DNA of 64,000 nt, from contig QRDG01000027.1 in assembly GCA_012064385.1 (NCBI GenBank), positions 2,834,255-2,898,254 of the forward strand, in the 5' to 3' direction. The translations under genes and the position numbers were made by a program. Origin of the DNA: Puccinellia tenuiflora. Taxonomy: Eukaryota; Streptophyta; Magnoliopsida; Poales; Poaceae. Shown here piece by piece: positions 1 through 10,493 of the stretch. The notes under the pieces are model-generated. The model saw nothing but the letters and a program-made list of their open reading frames with translations, had not been told where the DNA came from and did no database searches. Each line of letters starts with the position of its first letter. The first letter of the stretch is position 1.

Positions 1-607
1 GACAAAAAAAATTAGATATCTTATAGCCCGAATCGGTAAAGCTTTACGCATCAAAGTCAAACCCTACCAATCCCGCGAGTACGTCCGTCCGCCCAGTGCT
101 TCCGCCGGCCGCCGCCAAGACCGCCCCCACCCCGCGTTCCCGGCTGGCCGCGCCCGCGCACGTGCTCGTGCGCACGCCACGCCTCCGCCTCGCCGTGCCC
201 GCGCGCACGCCTCGCCCCCGCACAGCCGCACAGGTCGCCCCCCGCGCGTCTCGGCCGGCCGTGCCCTTGCACGCCCCGCCTCCGCTTCGCCACGCCTGCG
301 CGCACGCCTCGCCCCCGCACAGGTCGTCCCTGCACAGCAGCCCCCAACCCTGCTTTCGAATTTCTATGGATTCCAACGAGGAGGCTGCTTGGTTAGAAGA
401 AGAGGAGGCAGCTCAGTTTGATGTCTATTTGTCCACTAATTAGTAGTGTGGAATTAGCAGCGCGGTAGAGGGATCACAGTTCATTTTTGTTTTCAATGTT
501 GTTGGCAAATGTCTCGAAAATCTTTGAACTAGCAAATGTCCTTGCCGACCTTGGAGTTGGGAGACCAATTGATGAATATGGTACCCTGAAATTAGAGATA
601 AAAATAC
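1..607 (+). mobile_element. hAT (TTF-type) element copy, truncated at both sides
   Basis: This stretch is a sibling of the element at 2807-3682. It shares the AT-rich start, the GC-rich Pro/Ala/Arg part and the short frame beginning MDSNEEAAWLEEEE near 366. The window edge cuts its left side. On the right the similarity stops near 606, where the other copy continues into the TTF-domain part, so this copy is 3'-truncated or recombined. Small indels in the GC-rich part (for example about 14 bp near 240) separate the two copies, so it is not a recent perfect duplication. No terminal repeat or target duplication is visible here. No working transposase is encoded. Confidence 0.6.
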
Positions 608-2061
608 GGTAAATCTAATCAGAAGCGGCTTCTGAGTAGCGTAACGCGACGCGGCACAGCGAGCGTCGGATCGTAGACAAACGGTCAAATGGATCGCGGT
701 CTTCTCTCTCGTCGCCTTTCCCCGCCATGGCTCCTGCTCCTCCCGCATGCGCCGACCGCCTTGACCTCCAGCGCCTCCGCGGAGCTCGCCCCCGACCTCC
801 CGCGCCGCCGCGCCGCCCGCCCACGACCTCCAGCGCAGGCCGCACCCAACCTCCTACGCCACCGTGTGCTGCCCACCCCCGACCTCTACTGCCGCCGTGG
901 TTCGCCCACTCCCGGCCACCTGCACCGCCGCGCTTCGCCTATTCCCCGACCTCCGGCGCCGCCGCCCTCGCCCTGGAGTTCCCCCACGCCGTCGCCCCAG
1001 AGTCCTATCACAGCCGTCCCCTACCTCCAAATCGACCTCGCCTCTGCCACGGATCCCCCCACCAGTGGGCATCCCCACCTCCCAAGCCGGCGGCTAGGGA
1101 CCCGCTCCACTCAATGGCGTCCCGCGCCCCTCGCCAGCGGTCGCGCCCCGCTACCCCCGATGCCGGCCGCGCCGTGCTTCCTTGTCGTTCTGGCCTGTCA
1201 CGGTCATGGCTCCCTACACTGCGCCCGAGTAATCAACTTCCCAGTTTCTAGCCACCAGCTCCCGCCGGCCCGGCCCCAGCTCCCTCCCGCCGCATGCGCG
1301 CCCCAACTCCCTTCCGCTTCCCCCTAGCTGACGAACTGGTGCACCCCAGCTCTCCCTACTGCTGTCGCGGGCACAACTGCCCCTTCAGCCTCCCATCACC
1401 GCCGAGCTAGTGTTAGCAGTAATCTTAGACTTGTTTAGTTTGTTAGCTAGCTACATGCGAGGTTGTTCGCTTCATGAGTATGTATTAGCTAGCCGGGTCG
1501 TGTGGTAGTGGCTGTTGTGTGTGCATGGCCTGATCATCGAGATTAATATCAATTTGTGTGTTGATTAAATGTTGAACTGGCATTGACCCATTCTGTAATT
1601 ATTCTTCCCTATTAACCTATCTCAGTTCCAAACTTGATTAGTTTTGGTGTTTGCTATTTTTATGTATGGAGAGTAATAACTAATGAAGAACTTACCACCC
1701 TCCTTCATTAGTTAAGCCGCCATCCCTCTTGTCGTCGTTGTCCGATAAGCTCATCGAGATTTGTTGTCCGATCCATGCCGTATATATTATCCGATCATGT
1801 CGTGATCCGACTAACCACTCCGATGGATGCCGTTTGATGACTAAGCTCCTCGTCGGGGGTCTCGACGAAGAGCGTGACGTGTAGTGATTAAGTTACCCAC
1901 CCTAGACTGATTAAGTTATCCTCCGAAGCGTGAGAGAGCCAGAAAAAACCAAGAGCAGGCATCAGCCGCATTGTCGCATGGCATGCACGAACGGCGGTTG
2001 GTAGTCGCGCAGGTTCAACCTGGGTTCGTGGACGGCGATGTTGTTTTCTGTACATGGCCTA
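608..2061. other. Unassigned region: GC-rich proline-rich block, then AT-rich DNA
   Basis: From about 690 to 1420 the DNA is very C-rich and stays open in several frames, the longest being 212 codons at 689-1327. The predicted peptides are low-complexity Pro/Ala/Arg/Ser with no domain I recognise. Openness in several frames at once is what high GC content produces, so I do not call a gene. From 1420 to 2061 the base composition returns to normal and I see no coding, structural or repeat signal beyond short TAGCTAG-like motifs. Confidence 0.4.
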
Positions 2062-2130
2062 CCGTACGTGCTCCCTTTTTTTTCTGCTAATACGTATCTC
2101 ATTTACAAAAATAGATCGACGCACGTAAAT

Positions 2131-2210
2131 ACCGATCTTACAGAATTGAAAAGATAGGAGAAGCTATATAACCGATCTTACAGAATTGAAAAGATAGGAG
2201 AAGCTATATA
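2131..2210. repeat. Perfect 40-bp tandem duplication
   Basis: Positions 2131-2170 and 2171-2210 are identical 40-bp units beginning ACCGATCTTACAG. They lie near the 3' end of the retroposon-like insertion. The related copy near 35050 has only one unit, so the duplication happened in this copy. Confidence 0.95.
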
Positions 2211-2806
2211 ACAAACCAACGCATATTGATCTCTCTCCTTCGACACCACCGTAGCGGCCACCAACGAGAAGAGAGACAGATCACCTCTTCACCCGATCTC
2301 GACGCGGCTCCATCGCTGCAAACGGCTTTTCGGACCTCCAGCATTGTCATAGGACAAACCATTGCCGTTAAAAGAATTAGACTGGGGCAGCACGACTCCG
2401 GACACGTCATTGAACTCCAGAACTGACACCCACGTACGACTACGACGTCAAAGAAGGAAGACAGAACTGTCAGCCTCCAACCATAAACTCAACATAGCAT
2501 ACACCATCTTCCAGCTATCACCTGCGCAGACAACCGTCTGCGCGTACTCCTGGACGACACATATCCTCCCTACTCCACCATGACATCAGAAACAACGCCA
2601 CAACAATGAAGACGGGGCAGAAGGAGAGACACACCTGATGGGGTCGCCACCACCGCCTCGCCGACACCATCCATGAACTCTAAGTCCGCCAATCTAAGAG
2701 AACGGTAAACACACGATGCCATCACTCCGAGATGACGCCACGAAGGACAGCGCCGATGTGGGAGTGAAGTTGAGGCAGATTTATTTATCCGGGCGCCACT
2801 CCCACC

Positions 2807-3682
2807 CATCGGCGGAGCTAGTAGGGGGTCGAGGAGGGTCGACCGACCCGGCTCAATTTTAGAGACAAAAAAATTAGATATCTTATAGCCCGAATCGGTA
2901 AAGCTTTATGCATCAAAGTCAAACCCTACCAATCTCGCGAGTACGTCTGTCCGCCCAGTGCTTCCGCCGGCCGCCGCCAAGCCCGCCCCCGCCCTGCGTT
3001 CCCGGCTGGCCGCGCCCGTGTGCACGCCACACCTCCGCCTCGCCGTGCCCGCGCGCACGCCCTGTCCCCGCACGGCCGCACAGGTCGCCCCTGCACAGCA
3101 GCCCCCCGCGCGTCTCGGCCGGCCGTGCCCTTGCACGCCCCGCCTCCGCTTCGCCACGCCCGCGCGCACGCCTCGCCCCCGCACAGGTCGTCCCTGCACA
3201 GCAGCCCCCAACCCTGCTTTCGAATTTCTATGGATTCCAACGAGGAGGCTGCTTGGTTAGAAGAGGAGGCAGCTCAGTTTGATGTCTATTTGTCTAGTAA
3301 TTAGTAGTGTGGAATTAGCAGCGCGGAAAAGGGATCACAGTTCATTTTTGTTTTCAATGTTGTTGGCAAATGTCTCGGAAATCTTTGAACTAGCAAATGT
3401 CCTTGCCGACCTTGGAGTTGGGAGACCAATTGATGAATATGGTACCCTGAAATTAGAGATAAAAATAAGATGGGCATATTTATCGAGAGGCCGTACTCGT
3501 TTGATTGGACATAATTTTTCCAAAACAAAATTTGGTCTAGATTGGCAAGGGTTTCTAGATGCATGGTATACCAAATATTGAATCGGTTTGGACATTTTTT
3601 TTAATACACTTGCTTTTCTGTCAAAAAAATTTAGAGCTTATTTTTCCGACCCGGCTCAGTTTAAATCCTGACTCCGCCACTG
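2807..3682 (+). mobile_element. Non-autonomous hAT element with 8-bp target duplication
   Basis: The element is 876 bp, flanked by the identical 8-bp duplication CTCCCACC at 2799-2806 and 3683-3690. Its ends are imperfect inverted repeats: the left starts CATCGGCGGAGCTAG and the right end reads inward as CAGTGGCGGAGTCAG, a terminus typical of grass hAT elements. It contains an N-terminal transposase remnant. Frames near 3232-3304 and 3279-3581 show a 'GRPIDEY' motif followed by 'HNFSKTKFG' and 'AWYTKY', which match the start of the zinc-finger TTF domain of plant hAT transposases. The catalytic region and hAT dimerisation domain are absent. It sits inside the retroposon-like insertion at 2075-3851 and is therefore younger. 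Confidence 0.85.
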
Positions 3683-3864
3683 CTCCCACCAATCTAACGG
3701 AGCACCAAGACATACAAAATCAAACTCTAACTACAGAGCGGAGAAACCAGATCCCTCCTCCTCCTGCTGCTGCTGGAGCAGCAGGCGGAGGGAATCTCTC
3801 CGATCGCCTCCTGATCACCTGGCGGCTAGGTCCGAAAACGTTTTGTGACCTCCGTACGTGCTCC

Positions 3865-4764
3865 TCTGGAAAGGGATCTTTCCTCAACGAATACATTTCG
3901 AAGATGTACAGTACAAAGCTTTTATATACAGGAATCGTACTTGTACGTGCTTCCGCGTTTTGAAGTTGACTTGTTTATCCGTAACAAGAGCGAGATCTAG
4001 ATTGTCTCTTTTAAAGAACAAACCAGTACACAGTACAACTTCGTTTTTTAAATGAACTATACATGCCTGAAAAAAGATGAACGATTGAGTATTGAAACAA
4101 TAAACAACGGCGCATGATCGAAGCAATGATGCCATTCTAAGATTCGCAGCCCATAACTGTAGACGTGAGCTAGTATGCCCGAGGCCACCTACCTCGTGGG
4201 TAAGTAGAAACTATACACACATCTTCTCCGATACGTATTGTTGGAAGGAATCGAGCACATTGTTAGCTCCACGTGTAACCTACATGTTGTCTCTCAGATT
4301 TTTTTTTACTTGAGTCGGCTCTCAATTTTGAATGCATGTCGCCTCAACAACAAAAAAAAAAAATACATGTATGTGAATCGGTGAAAAAGAAAGGCCGTTC
4401 CACCAAGTGAGGCGGTTGTTCCGTGGTAGGCATGTAGGCGGACGAGCTGAATTTTTGTCCATCATACCGCCTTGTCCATTGAGTTGAACATGTATTATTG
4501 AACTGGATTCACCGATTATTGCGTAATAAAGTGTTCTAGCGGACAACCCGCCAAGCCTGTTGGACCATTTGTCATTCTTTACTACTAGTTTTCGATCTAT
4601 TCATTTCTTTGATACGATGGATTATGTTCTCTCCGTTGACTTTTATTATGCAAATTAGCAAAAAGTTCATGGCGTAGCGACCGACCAACCGATCACGATG
4701 AATCAACACACTTGAAAAACATTACAATCGGAAGACGACGCGGCAAGCCGCACATATGTTTCTA
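3865..4764. other. Intergenic DNA without recognised features
   Basis: I see short open frames only, no domain, no terminal repeats and no target duplication. Composition is AT-rich with poly-A runs near 4350. Confidence 0.4.
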
Positions 4765-4797
4765 GTAAATAAAAGAGTACTCTACATAAAAAGGGAG

Positions 4798-5103
4798 CTA
4801 GAAGGACAAGTCACTGGGGCCCACAGCCCCAGGCGCGGCCCGTGTGTGTGTGTGGGGGGGGTGGGGGGTTGTACCCGTCTGCGCCCCCCGAGGCTCGCCT
4901 CCCGACGCCCTTCGGACTATATATTTGTCGCGATGAAAAAACCCTAACCTCCGGAGGGTTTTTCCAGAAACACAACAGAGCTCCGCCGCCATTCGAAACC
5001 CTAGTTTGGGGTTCAGAAGTTCTTGTTCCGGCACCCTGCCGGGACGGGGATTCACCTCCGGAGCCATCTTCATCGAGGAGTGCTCGAGTAGACAAGGTAG
5101 CAT
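4798..5103 (+). repeat. Decayed Gypsy LTR segment (central part)
   Basis: The order of short blocks resembles the TATA-to-leader part of the LTRs at 31099, 37956 and 52034: a GGCGCGGCCCG stretch, a TATATAT motif near 4918, 'AACCCTAACCTCC', 'AAACCCTAGTTTGGGG', 'CCGGCACCCTGCCGGGACGG' and a GGAG-rich block. No LTR ends or target duplication are visible. The segment also holds a GT/G simple repeat at 4842-4870. DNA from 5104 to about 5520 is GC-rich and unassigned. It ends in 'CCAAACGGGTCCTAG', which looks like a DNA-transposon terminus without a visible partner. Confidence 0.5.
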
Positions 5104-5689
5104 ACTTCACGTTGTTGCTGCCGCCAACCGGAGATGAGTGCGCCGCTTCCCTTCTCTCCGACGGGAGATAAGAGCTCGGTTTGAGGGAAATGGTGGTTTG
5201 GGTTTGGGCGGTGAGCGTGTAAATAGGGGAGGAGTTTCGTCGGGAGGTGACCGAATTTTTCCCGCCCCTTTTTTGCTGCAGCGCGCGAGCTCCACCATCT
5301 CCGTGGTCGCACGACCTTCTGCAAGCGGGGAGTGGATTTTGCATCGCTAGAGCTGAGAACGAGTCAGGCTCCACGAGAACGGCCGATTCGACCGTGTCTG
5401 CCAGACCTGGCCGAGAGCTGATTTGATGAACGTGCTCTGGCCCAACCGCTCATCTGGTCAACCAAACAACCTGACTTTGCAGCTGGCGAGTCTGGTTTGA
5501 TGGCCGGGCTACCAAACGGGTCCTAGAAATCGAGGTCACGGATTGTTGTCTTTTTTTTGGAGTACCATTTAATATCTATTAAGAAAACGATTCCTCGTAG
5601 TAGTATAATTGTACAAATTAGAGTGACCAGTAACCACAAGTCCACAACAGTCATCAGATAAGTTTCGCTTGGTCGCTCGAAAAAAAATA

Positions 5690-5760
5690 CTCCCTCCGTC
5701 TCGAAACAGATGCCATTTTTTGTCTAAATTTAAATATATTTAGACACTATAAGTTTTTCA
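5690..5760. mobile_element. Single Stowaway-type terminus
   Basis: The sequence ACTCCCTCCGTCTCGAAACA at 5691-5710 is a typical Stowaway inverted-repeat end. The opposite end (GGACGGAGGGAGTA or similar) is not found in the next 300 bp, so only one side survives. Nothing is recognised from 5761 to 6361. Confidence 0.4.
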
Positions 5761-6370
5761 ATTGGCCCACGATCAACTAGTGCTCCAGCCTCCATGAGAA
5801 ACAAAACTACACGCATCACATGCATTTTCCTATGGTGCCAAGGATGTCAAGAAAACATATAAAATTGCCACGAGTCAATGTTGCGTGCTCCCATCCACCA
5901 AAAGCATAGAATGTCAGGTTTTGTTTCGTGCTCCGTTAGCTTCTGCCGAAAGTCCACCGAATTAGTTGCACGAATCCCATCGCCCTCAGATAGTCAAATT
6001 TCCAAAATTATCAAAGTCGCGTCGACAAATGGCGCCGTGCCAGCGCTCAGGTGGCCTCCCGGGCGCGCGCATCTAGCCGACGGAAGCAGGGATACGCGCG
6101 GCGCTTCGTGACGGCGGATGGGACGAACGGCTCGAATGCGTACGGATTCGCCTGGAGAAATTATTGCATCCTGAAGATTTTGAAATGTGTGAGAGAATCC
6201 AAACTTCGCAAGGTCGTACGTCTACATTTGGTTCTTCCACGCATGAAAACTTTTTTACTCCCCATTGATTGGAATATCTGGTTGGCCCCGTTTGATTTGC
6301 AGGGCGAAGCAATAGAGAAGCAAAGGAAAGGCCAAAGGCATGTGCTTTCCGTGCTTTTACCCCATACCAA

Positions 6371-7697
6371 GAGAAAATGACAAAAAACTACCACAATTGG
6401 GGCGACGGTGACACAGAACTACCGACTTTGCATAACTTGTCTGAAAACTACCGATATTGGGGCTGGTCGTTGACACATAGCATTGATTCAGTAGTTTAGT
6501 CGGCTTAAACCGTTTTCTGCCAGTTTTGTCCCACTTATCAGGTCTACTTGGCATTATGTTGACTGGTCAAATAGTCAACCTGATGTGGGTCCCCCATGTC
6601 AGCTCAACAAATAATAAAACTAATCCAAACAGCTGCCGATACCGCCGGGCTGGGGCGGCTAGTGCTCAGCAAGAGCCGGTGCCCGCGGACAACGTCGTAC
6701 ATGTTCGTGTCCCGGGGCAGGAGCCGCGCGGCGGCGGGAACGGTGGACGAGGAGCCGTCGTCACCCAAGCCTCCATCGTCTGGCACCGGAGCAGGCAGAA
6801 GCACAAGGCGTCGCCCAAGATGCTTTGGACGGGGGCGACGCCACGCCGCGCGCCCGAGATGCTTTGGACGGGGGCGTCGCCGCGCCGCGCGCCCGAGAAG
6901 CTCTGGACGGGGGCGACGTCGCGCCGCGCGCCCGAGATGCTCTAGATGGGGCGACGCGCCCAAGGTGCTCTGGAAGGGGACGACGCGTGCCGCCCGTGCT
7001 CCGCGACGGGGACGACGCCGCGCTGCGCGCCGGAGGTGCTCCGCCACGGGGACAACGCCGCGCCGTGCGCCGGAGGTGCTCCGCGACGGGGACGACGCGC
7101 GCCGCTCGGAGGTGCTCCGCGACGGGGACCACGCGCCCGGAGGTTCTGCGCACGCATGCCGCCCTGAGGTGCTCCATGACGGGGGACGGCGGCACGCCGG
7201 ATGTCATCCGCGACGGGGGCGGCGCTGGAGGTGGGGGTGGGCGGCAGACGGCGAACTGGAGATTGGGGGAGGCGGCGGACAACGAGCTTGGACGGAGGAC
7301 GGCGAGCTGGAGGTAGGGGGAGGAGGCGCCATCGAGCTGGAGGTGGGGTAGGAGGTGGACGGTGAGCTGGATGTGCAGGGAGGGGGAGGCGTACGGCTCG
7401 ACGACGGTGGGAGGAGGCGGCCGACGAACAGATGGAGGTGTGGGGAGGGCGGTGAGAAGAAAATAGAAAGAAAATAAATAAAAATAAAAATAAGTATTTG
7501 ACCAGTCAACATAGTGCCACGTAGACCTGATAAGTGGGACCGAACTGTTAGAAAACGGTTTGAGCCGACTAAACTATTGAATCAGTGCTATGTGTCAACG
7601 ATCAACCCCTATATCTGTAGTTTTCAGACAAATTATGCAAAGTCGGTAGTTCTCTGTCACCGTCGTCGCAATTGTGGTAGTTTTTTGTCATTTTCTC
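6371..7697. mobile_element. Mutator-like element with ~200-bp TIRs and 9-bp target duplication
   Basis: The ends are long inverted repeats, about 6371-6573 and 7495-7697, which align over about 200 bp with scattered mismatches. Both outer ends read GAGAAAATGACAAAAAACTA inward. They are flanked by the identical 9-bp duplication CCATACCAA at 6362-6370 and 7698-7706, the Mutator-superfamily length. The 0.9-kb interior is very GC-rich and has no MURA transposase, so the element is non-autonomous. GC-rich cargo between Mutator ends is the usual shape of a Pack-MULE, but I could not recognise a captured host exon. Confidence 0.9.
6820..6945 (+). repeat. 39-bp minisatellite inside the Mutator-like element
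   Basis: Three full units and part of a fourth of a 39-bp motif follow one another. Because 39 is divisible by three, one frame reads as repeats of MLWTGATPRRAPE with few changes. Further irregular repeats of GGTGCTCCGCGACGGGGAC follow up to about 7180. I regard this as repeat expansion, not evidence of a protein. Confidence 0.85.
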
Positions 7698-7789
7698 CCA
7701 TACCAACGATTATTTTAGTATGTATTTTTCATCGTTTATTCTGCATGAATGTTCTACCTTTGTCTGTACATGTAAGTTACAAGGGCATC

Positions 7790-7858
7790 ACCAACCCCCC
7801 CCCCCCCCCCACACACACACCCACCCACCCACCCCCCCCCCCCCCCACACACACGCAC
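7790..7858. repeat. Simple repeat (C)n/(CA)n/(CCCA)n
   Basis: A strand-biased run of C, CA and CCCA units. It probably slips in sequencing and assembly, so its exact length is not reliable. Confidence 0.95.
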
Positions 7859-8243
7859 CACTTAGGCCAGTAGCCCGGATACGGCCCGCACTTACCCCCT
7901 ATACTTAACTGCGAGTGTAATCCACATCATATGTGGAAAATAATCGGAATAAAATGAATTACAAAACCATAATCATAAATATACGCACAATCCATTTCTA
8001 CGATCATATCTACCGATTATACCCCTGATCAACGAAGAGAGTCTGTTTAGGGGAGGCTCGGTGATGATCAGTTGGTGGATCAGACGTGCTGATAAAATGT
8101 TCCATAGTCATTCCTGACGAGTCTGTTTCAAAAAAAAAAGTGAAGCAAGAGCGTAACCGAAATAATCGTACATGCGGGCAACCACAAATACAGTTATTGA
8201 ATCGGCACACGATAAACAGGGAGGAATTTGGGAGGCTTGTTTT

Positions 8244-8608
8244 GACTCCCGAACTCACATGCTCCTGTCCAAATAAAAAAAATCGAAAAAATAGTAGAAC
8301 ATTTCAAGAAAAAATTGAATTTGTTTGGTGATGAACATATATTTTTCTAAATACGTACCAAATTTCGTGATGAAATCACTTTTTTTTTTGCTTTGTGCAA
8401 AAAAATTTCAGTTATCTGAAAAGATATTTTTAAAATCTCATTTTGCCCGCTAGTTTTTTTTCACAGAGCAGCAAAAATATGTTTTCATCACAAAATTTGA
8501 CACATATGTAGAAAACTTATATATGTTCATCATCAAAAAAATTCAGAATTTTTGAAAATACAATTTTTTCTACTTTTTATTTGTGCAGGAGCATGTGAAG
8601 TCGGGAGC
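8244..8608. mobile_element. Palindromic MITE
   Basis: The left arm (8244-8267) and right arm (8586-8608) are inverted copies around CTCCCGAACTCACATGCTCC with one mismatch in 22. The inverted symmetry continues almost through the element: GATGAACATATA near 8330 pairs with TATATGTTCATC near 8525, and TTTCGTGATGAAA near 8365 pairs with TTTTCATCACAAAA near 8480. It carries no coding capacity, and the transcript could fold into one long hairpin. I could not settle the target duplication or superfamily. A degenerate relative lies at 13134-13400. Confidence 0.75.
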
Positions 8609-8854
8609 CAAAATGAATTCTCTAAGGAACTTTCTTTATTTTTTTCTTCAGTCCGTTTACAATGATTCCTCCTTATATACAGCCACAACCCACAAGGGGT
8701 ACCACCCAACAAAGGATGGGGTCGCACCATCCAGGTTTGTTGTGGTTTCCCAACAAAAGTCAAGAAAACAATACTGCACAAGATGGTGTTTCTGTCTCCA
8801 ACACCTAGCAACACTTCACATGAATTAATCTCATTACAGCTTCTAACGAAAATA
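8609..8854. other. Intergenic DNA without recognised features
   Basis: Short interval between the MITE and the retroposon-like insertion. It includes a TATATACAGCC motif, but no element or gene is supported. Confidence 0.3.
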
Positions 8855-8868
8855 GTACGTTCTTACCT

Positions 8869-10216
8869 TTTTTTATAAAGAGAATATATTAATATCGAGA
8901 GATAGCAATTACACCCAGCCTCTGCACCAACAAGATGTCAAAAATACATTTAGGATGCACATAGCTAAGAAAAAAAATAAAAAGAGAGAAAATTAAAAAC
9001 AAAGACCCCGTCGGAGTGATGGAACACTCGCAACATCAACACTCTAACCACCACCAACGTACAACACCCGGTCCGCAAAAACGTTCTCCAAAATAATGCC
9101 TTCAGCAAGACCATTGCCAGGTACAACCAATGAAGACCAGATCTTGGGCTTTCACCCTGAAGAAAGACCGTGATTCCAAAACAATGTCTTCAGCAAGGCC
9201 ATTGCCATGTACAACCAATGAAGGCCAGACCTTGAGCTTTCGCCCTGAACATCACGGCTCGGTACTTAGTACCACCAGAAAGTCCGCCAGTGTTGTCGCC
9301 CCCTCTTGTCAAGGCCGCTGCTGCAAGTCCCCAACACCCGACACACAGAAAACCTGTGCCTAGAGTCTTCATCGCAACCAAACCTCCTCTCCGCCGGCAC
9401 AAGCCTCCGATCGCAGGCACCATGACTTTCTTCACTACTGTCAATATCATGGAATCTATTAGACATATCGCATGACCATGACAAGACAGCGAAGCTTCAC
9501 GCCTCTCCCCCATGAAGCATCTCTGGCCATAGATGAGGGCGCGCACGACCGGATCAATTCCGACCTAGATATCCAATTACGCCATGCGCCAAACCGGAGA
9601 TCACCGATGGGAAGACCGGAACACGTCGGCAACCAGATCATGGAGGACCACATGTAGCGGATCGACGATTTGGTGCTCGAAGACCAGCAGGGCCACACCA
9701 GCAGATCTAAGTGGGATCCCAAGATCCACCACCCCAGATCTCACAGAGGCCGGTCGTCTACCTCCGAAGAGGAGGTCGCCACCGCCATGCCCGGAGCCGC
9801 CGCCCCGGCGCCCAAGTGTTGCGAGCAAAGTTGCAGACCAACGTCACCACGCGCAGGTACCAGGGAGCAGGACGTGCGAGATCGCCGCCTTGCCGCCCCT
9901 GAGCCTGCCGCTGCCGCTCCTCTGGCCGCAGTCACCACGCACCACCGCCACCGATGGAAGAGAAGCAGTCGCCGCCGCCTCCATGCCTGGCCGCGACCAT
10001 CTGAAGCCCCGCCGCCGCCACGTCGCGCGTGCCTTTTACCCGGTGGCGGCGGAGGGAGGGGAGGAGGCAAGAGGAAGGGGCTCGGCCGCCGGGTAGGGGG
10101 AACCCCGGTGCGGCGCAGCGCCGCCATACGGGGGTTAGGGTTTCTCCGTGCACCAGTGCTCTATGTGCGGATCAGCACACTTTGTTTCTTAAAAGACGGG
10201 GGTTAGGGTTTCCCCG
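8869..10216 (-). mobile_element. Non-LTR retroposon-like insertion with 14-bp target duplication
   Basis: The 14-bp sequence GTACGTTCTTACCT is repeated at 8855-8868 and 10217-10230. The left copy runs into T's (poly-A on the minus strand), and the minus-strand 3' end contains ATTAATATATTCTCTTTA, also seen in altered form near 30660. The minus-strand 5' part (10120-9740) is GC-rich with AACCCTAACCCCCGTATGG. Internal frames show no reverse transcriptase, endonuclease or RNase H, so it is non-autonomous at 1.35 kb. Two related blocks near 9100 and 9190 (CCATTGCCA.GTACAACCAATGAAG) form a short internal duplication. Confidence 0.75.
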
Positions 10217-10230
10217 GTACGTTCTTACCT

Positions 10231-10493
10231 ACTCCATTTGTTTCTTAAAAGACGGTGTATAAATTTTGGTCAAAATCAAACAATGTAAAAAATTGACTAA
10301 GATTATAGAAAAACTATTAACACCTACAATGTCAAATCAATATCATTAAATGCATAAGGAAATGTATCTTCATATCATATCTGCATTGCTTCATAATTTT
10401 CAATTCATTTTTGACAACGCTAGTGAAAGTAATATTGATTGACATTTCAGAAAAAAATATACGCCTTCTTTTGATTAACGGAGGTAGTACCTA
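10231..10493. mobile_element. Stowaway-like MITE (diverged)
   Basis: Between TA dinucleotides the left end reads CTCCATTTGTTTCTTAAAAG and the right end, read inward, CTACCTCCGTTAATCAAAAG. This is a diverged Tc1/mariner-type terminal pair. The interior is AT-rich and non-coding. The retroposon-like insertion at 8869-10216 landed immediately beside its left end. Ends are diverged enough that exact limits are approximate. Confidence 0.45.

Larger units (their letters stand above)
2075..3851 (-). mobile_element. Non-LTR retroposon-like insertion, split by a hAT element
   Basis: A 13-bp direct repeat, CCGTACGTGCTCC, lies at 2062-2074 and 3852-3864. The left copy is followed at once by a run of T (2075-2082), which on the minus strand is a poly-A tail. 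A tail plus a target duplication of more than 10 bp is the signature of target-primed reverse transcription. Subtracting the nested hAT element and its duplicated target leaves about 0.9 kb. No reverse transcriptase is present, so it would be a non-autonomous or processed element mobilised by a LINE. A similar 3' part recurs at 34987-35280, which argues for a repeat family and against a one-off processed gene. Confidence 0.7.

Noticed and set aside
689..1327. 212-codon proline-rich frame as a hydroxyproline-rich protein gene
   Set aside because: Several overlapping frames are equally open, no signal peptide or regular repeat is seen, and the context is transposon DNA.
6596..7351. 251-codon Arg/Gly-rich frame with 13-residue repeats as a real protein
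   Set aside because: It lies inside a Mutator-like element and follows from a 39-bp minisatellite; other frames are open too.
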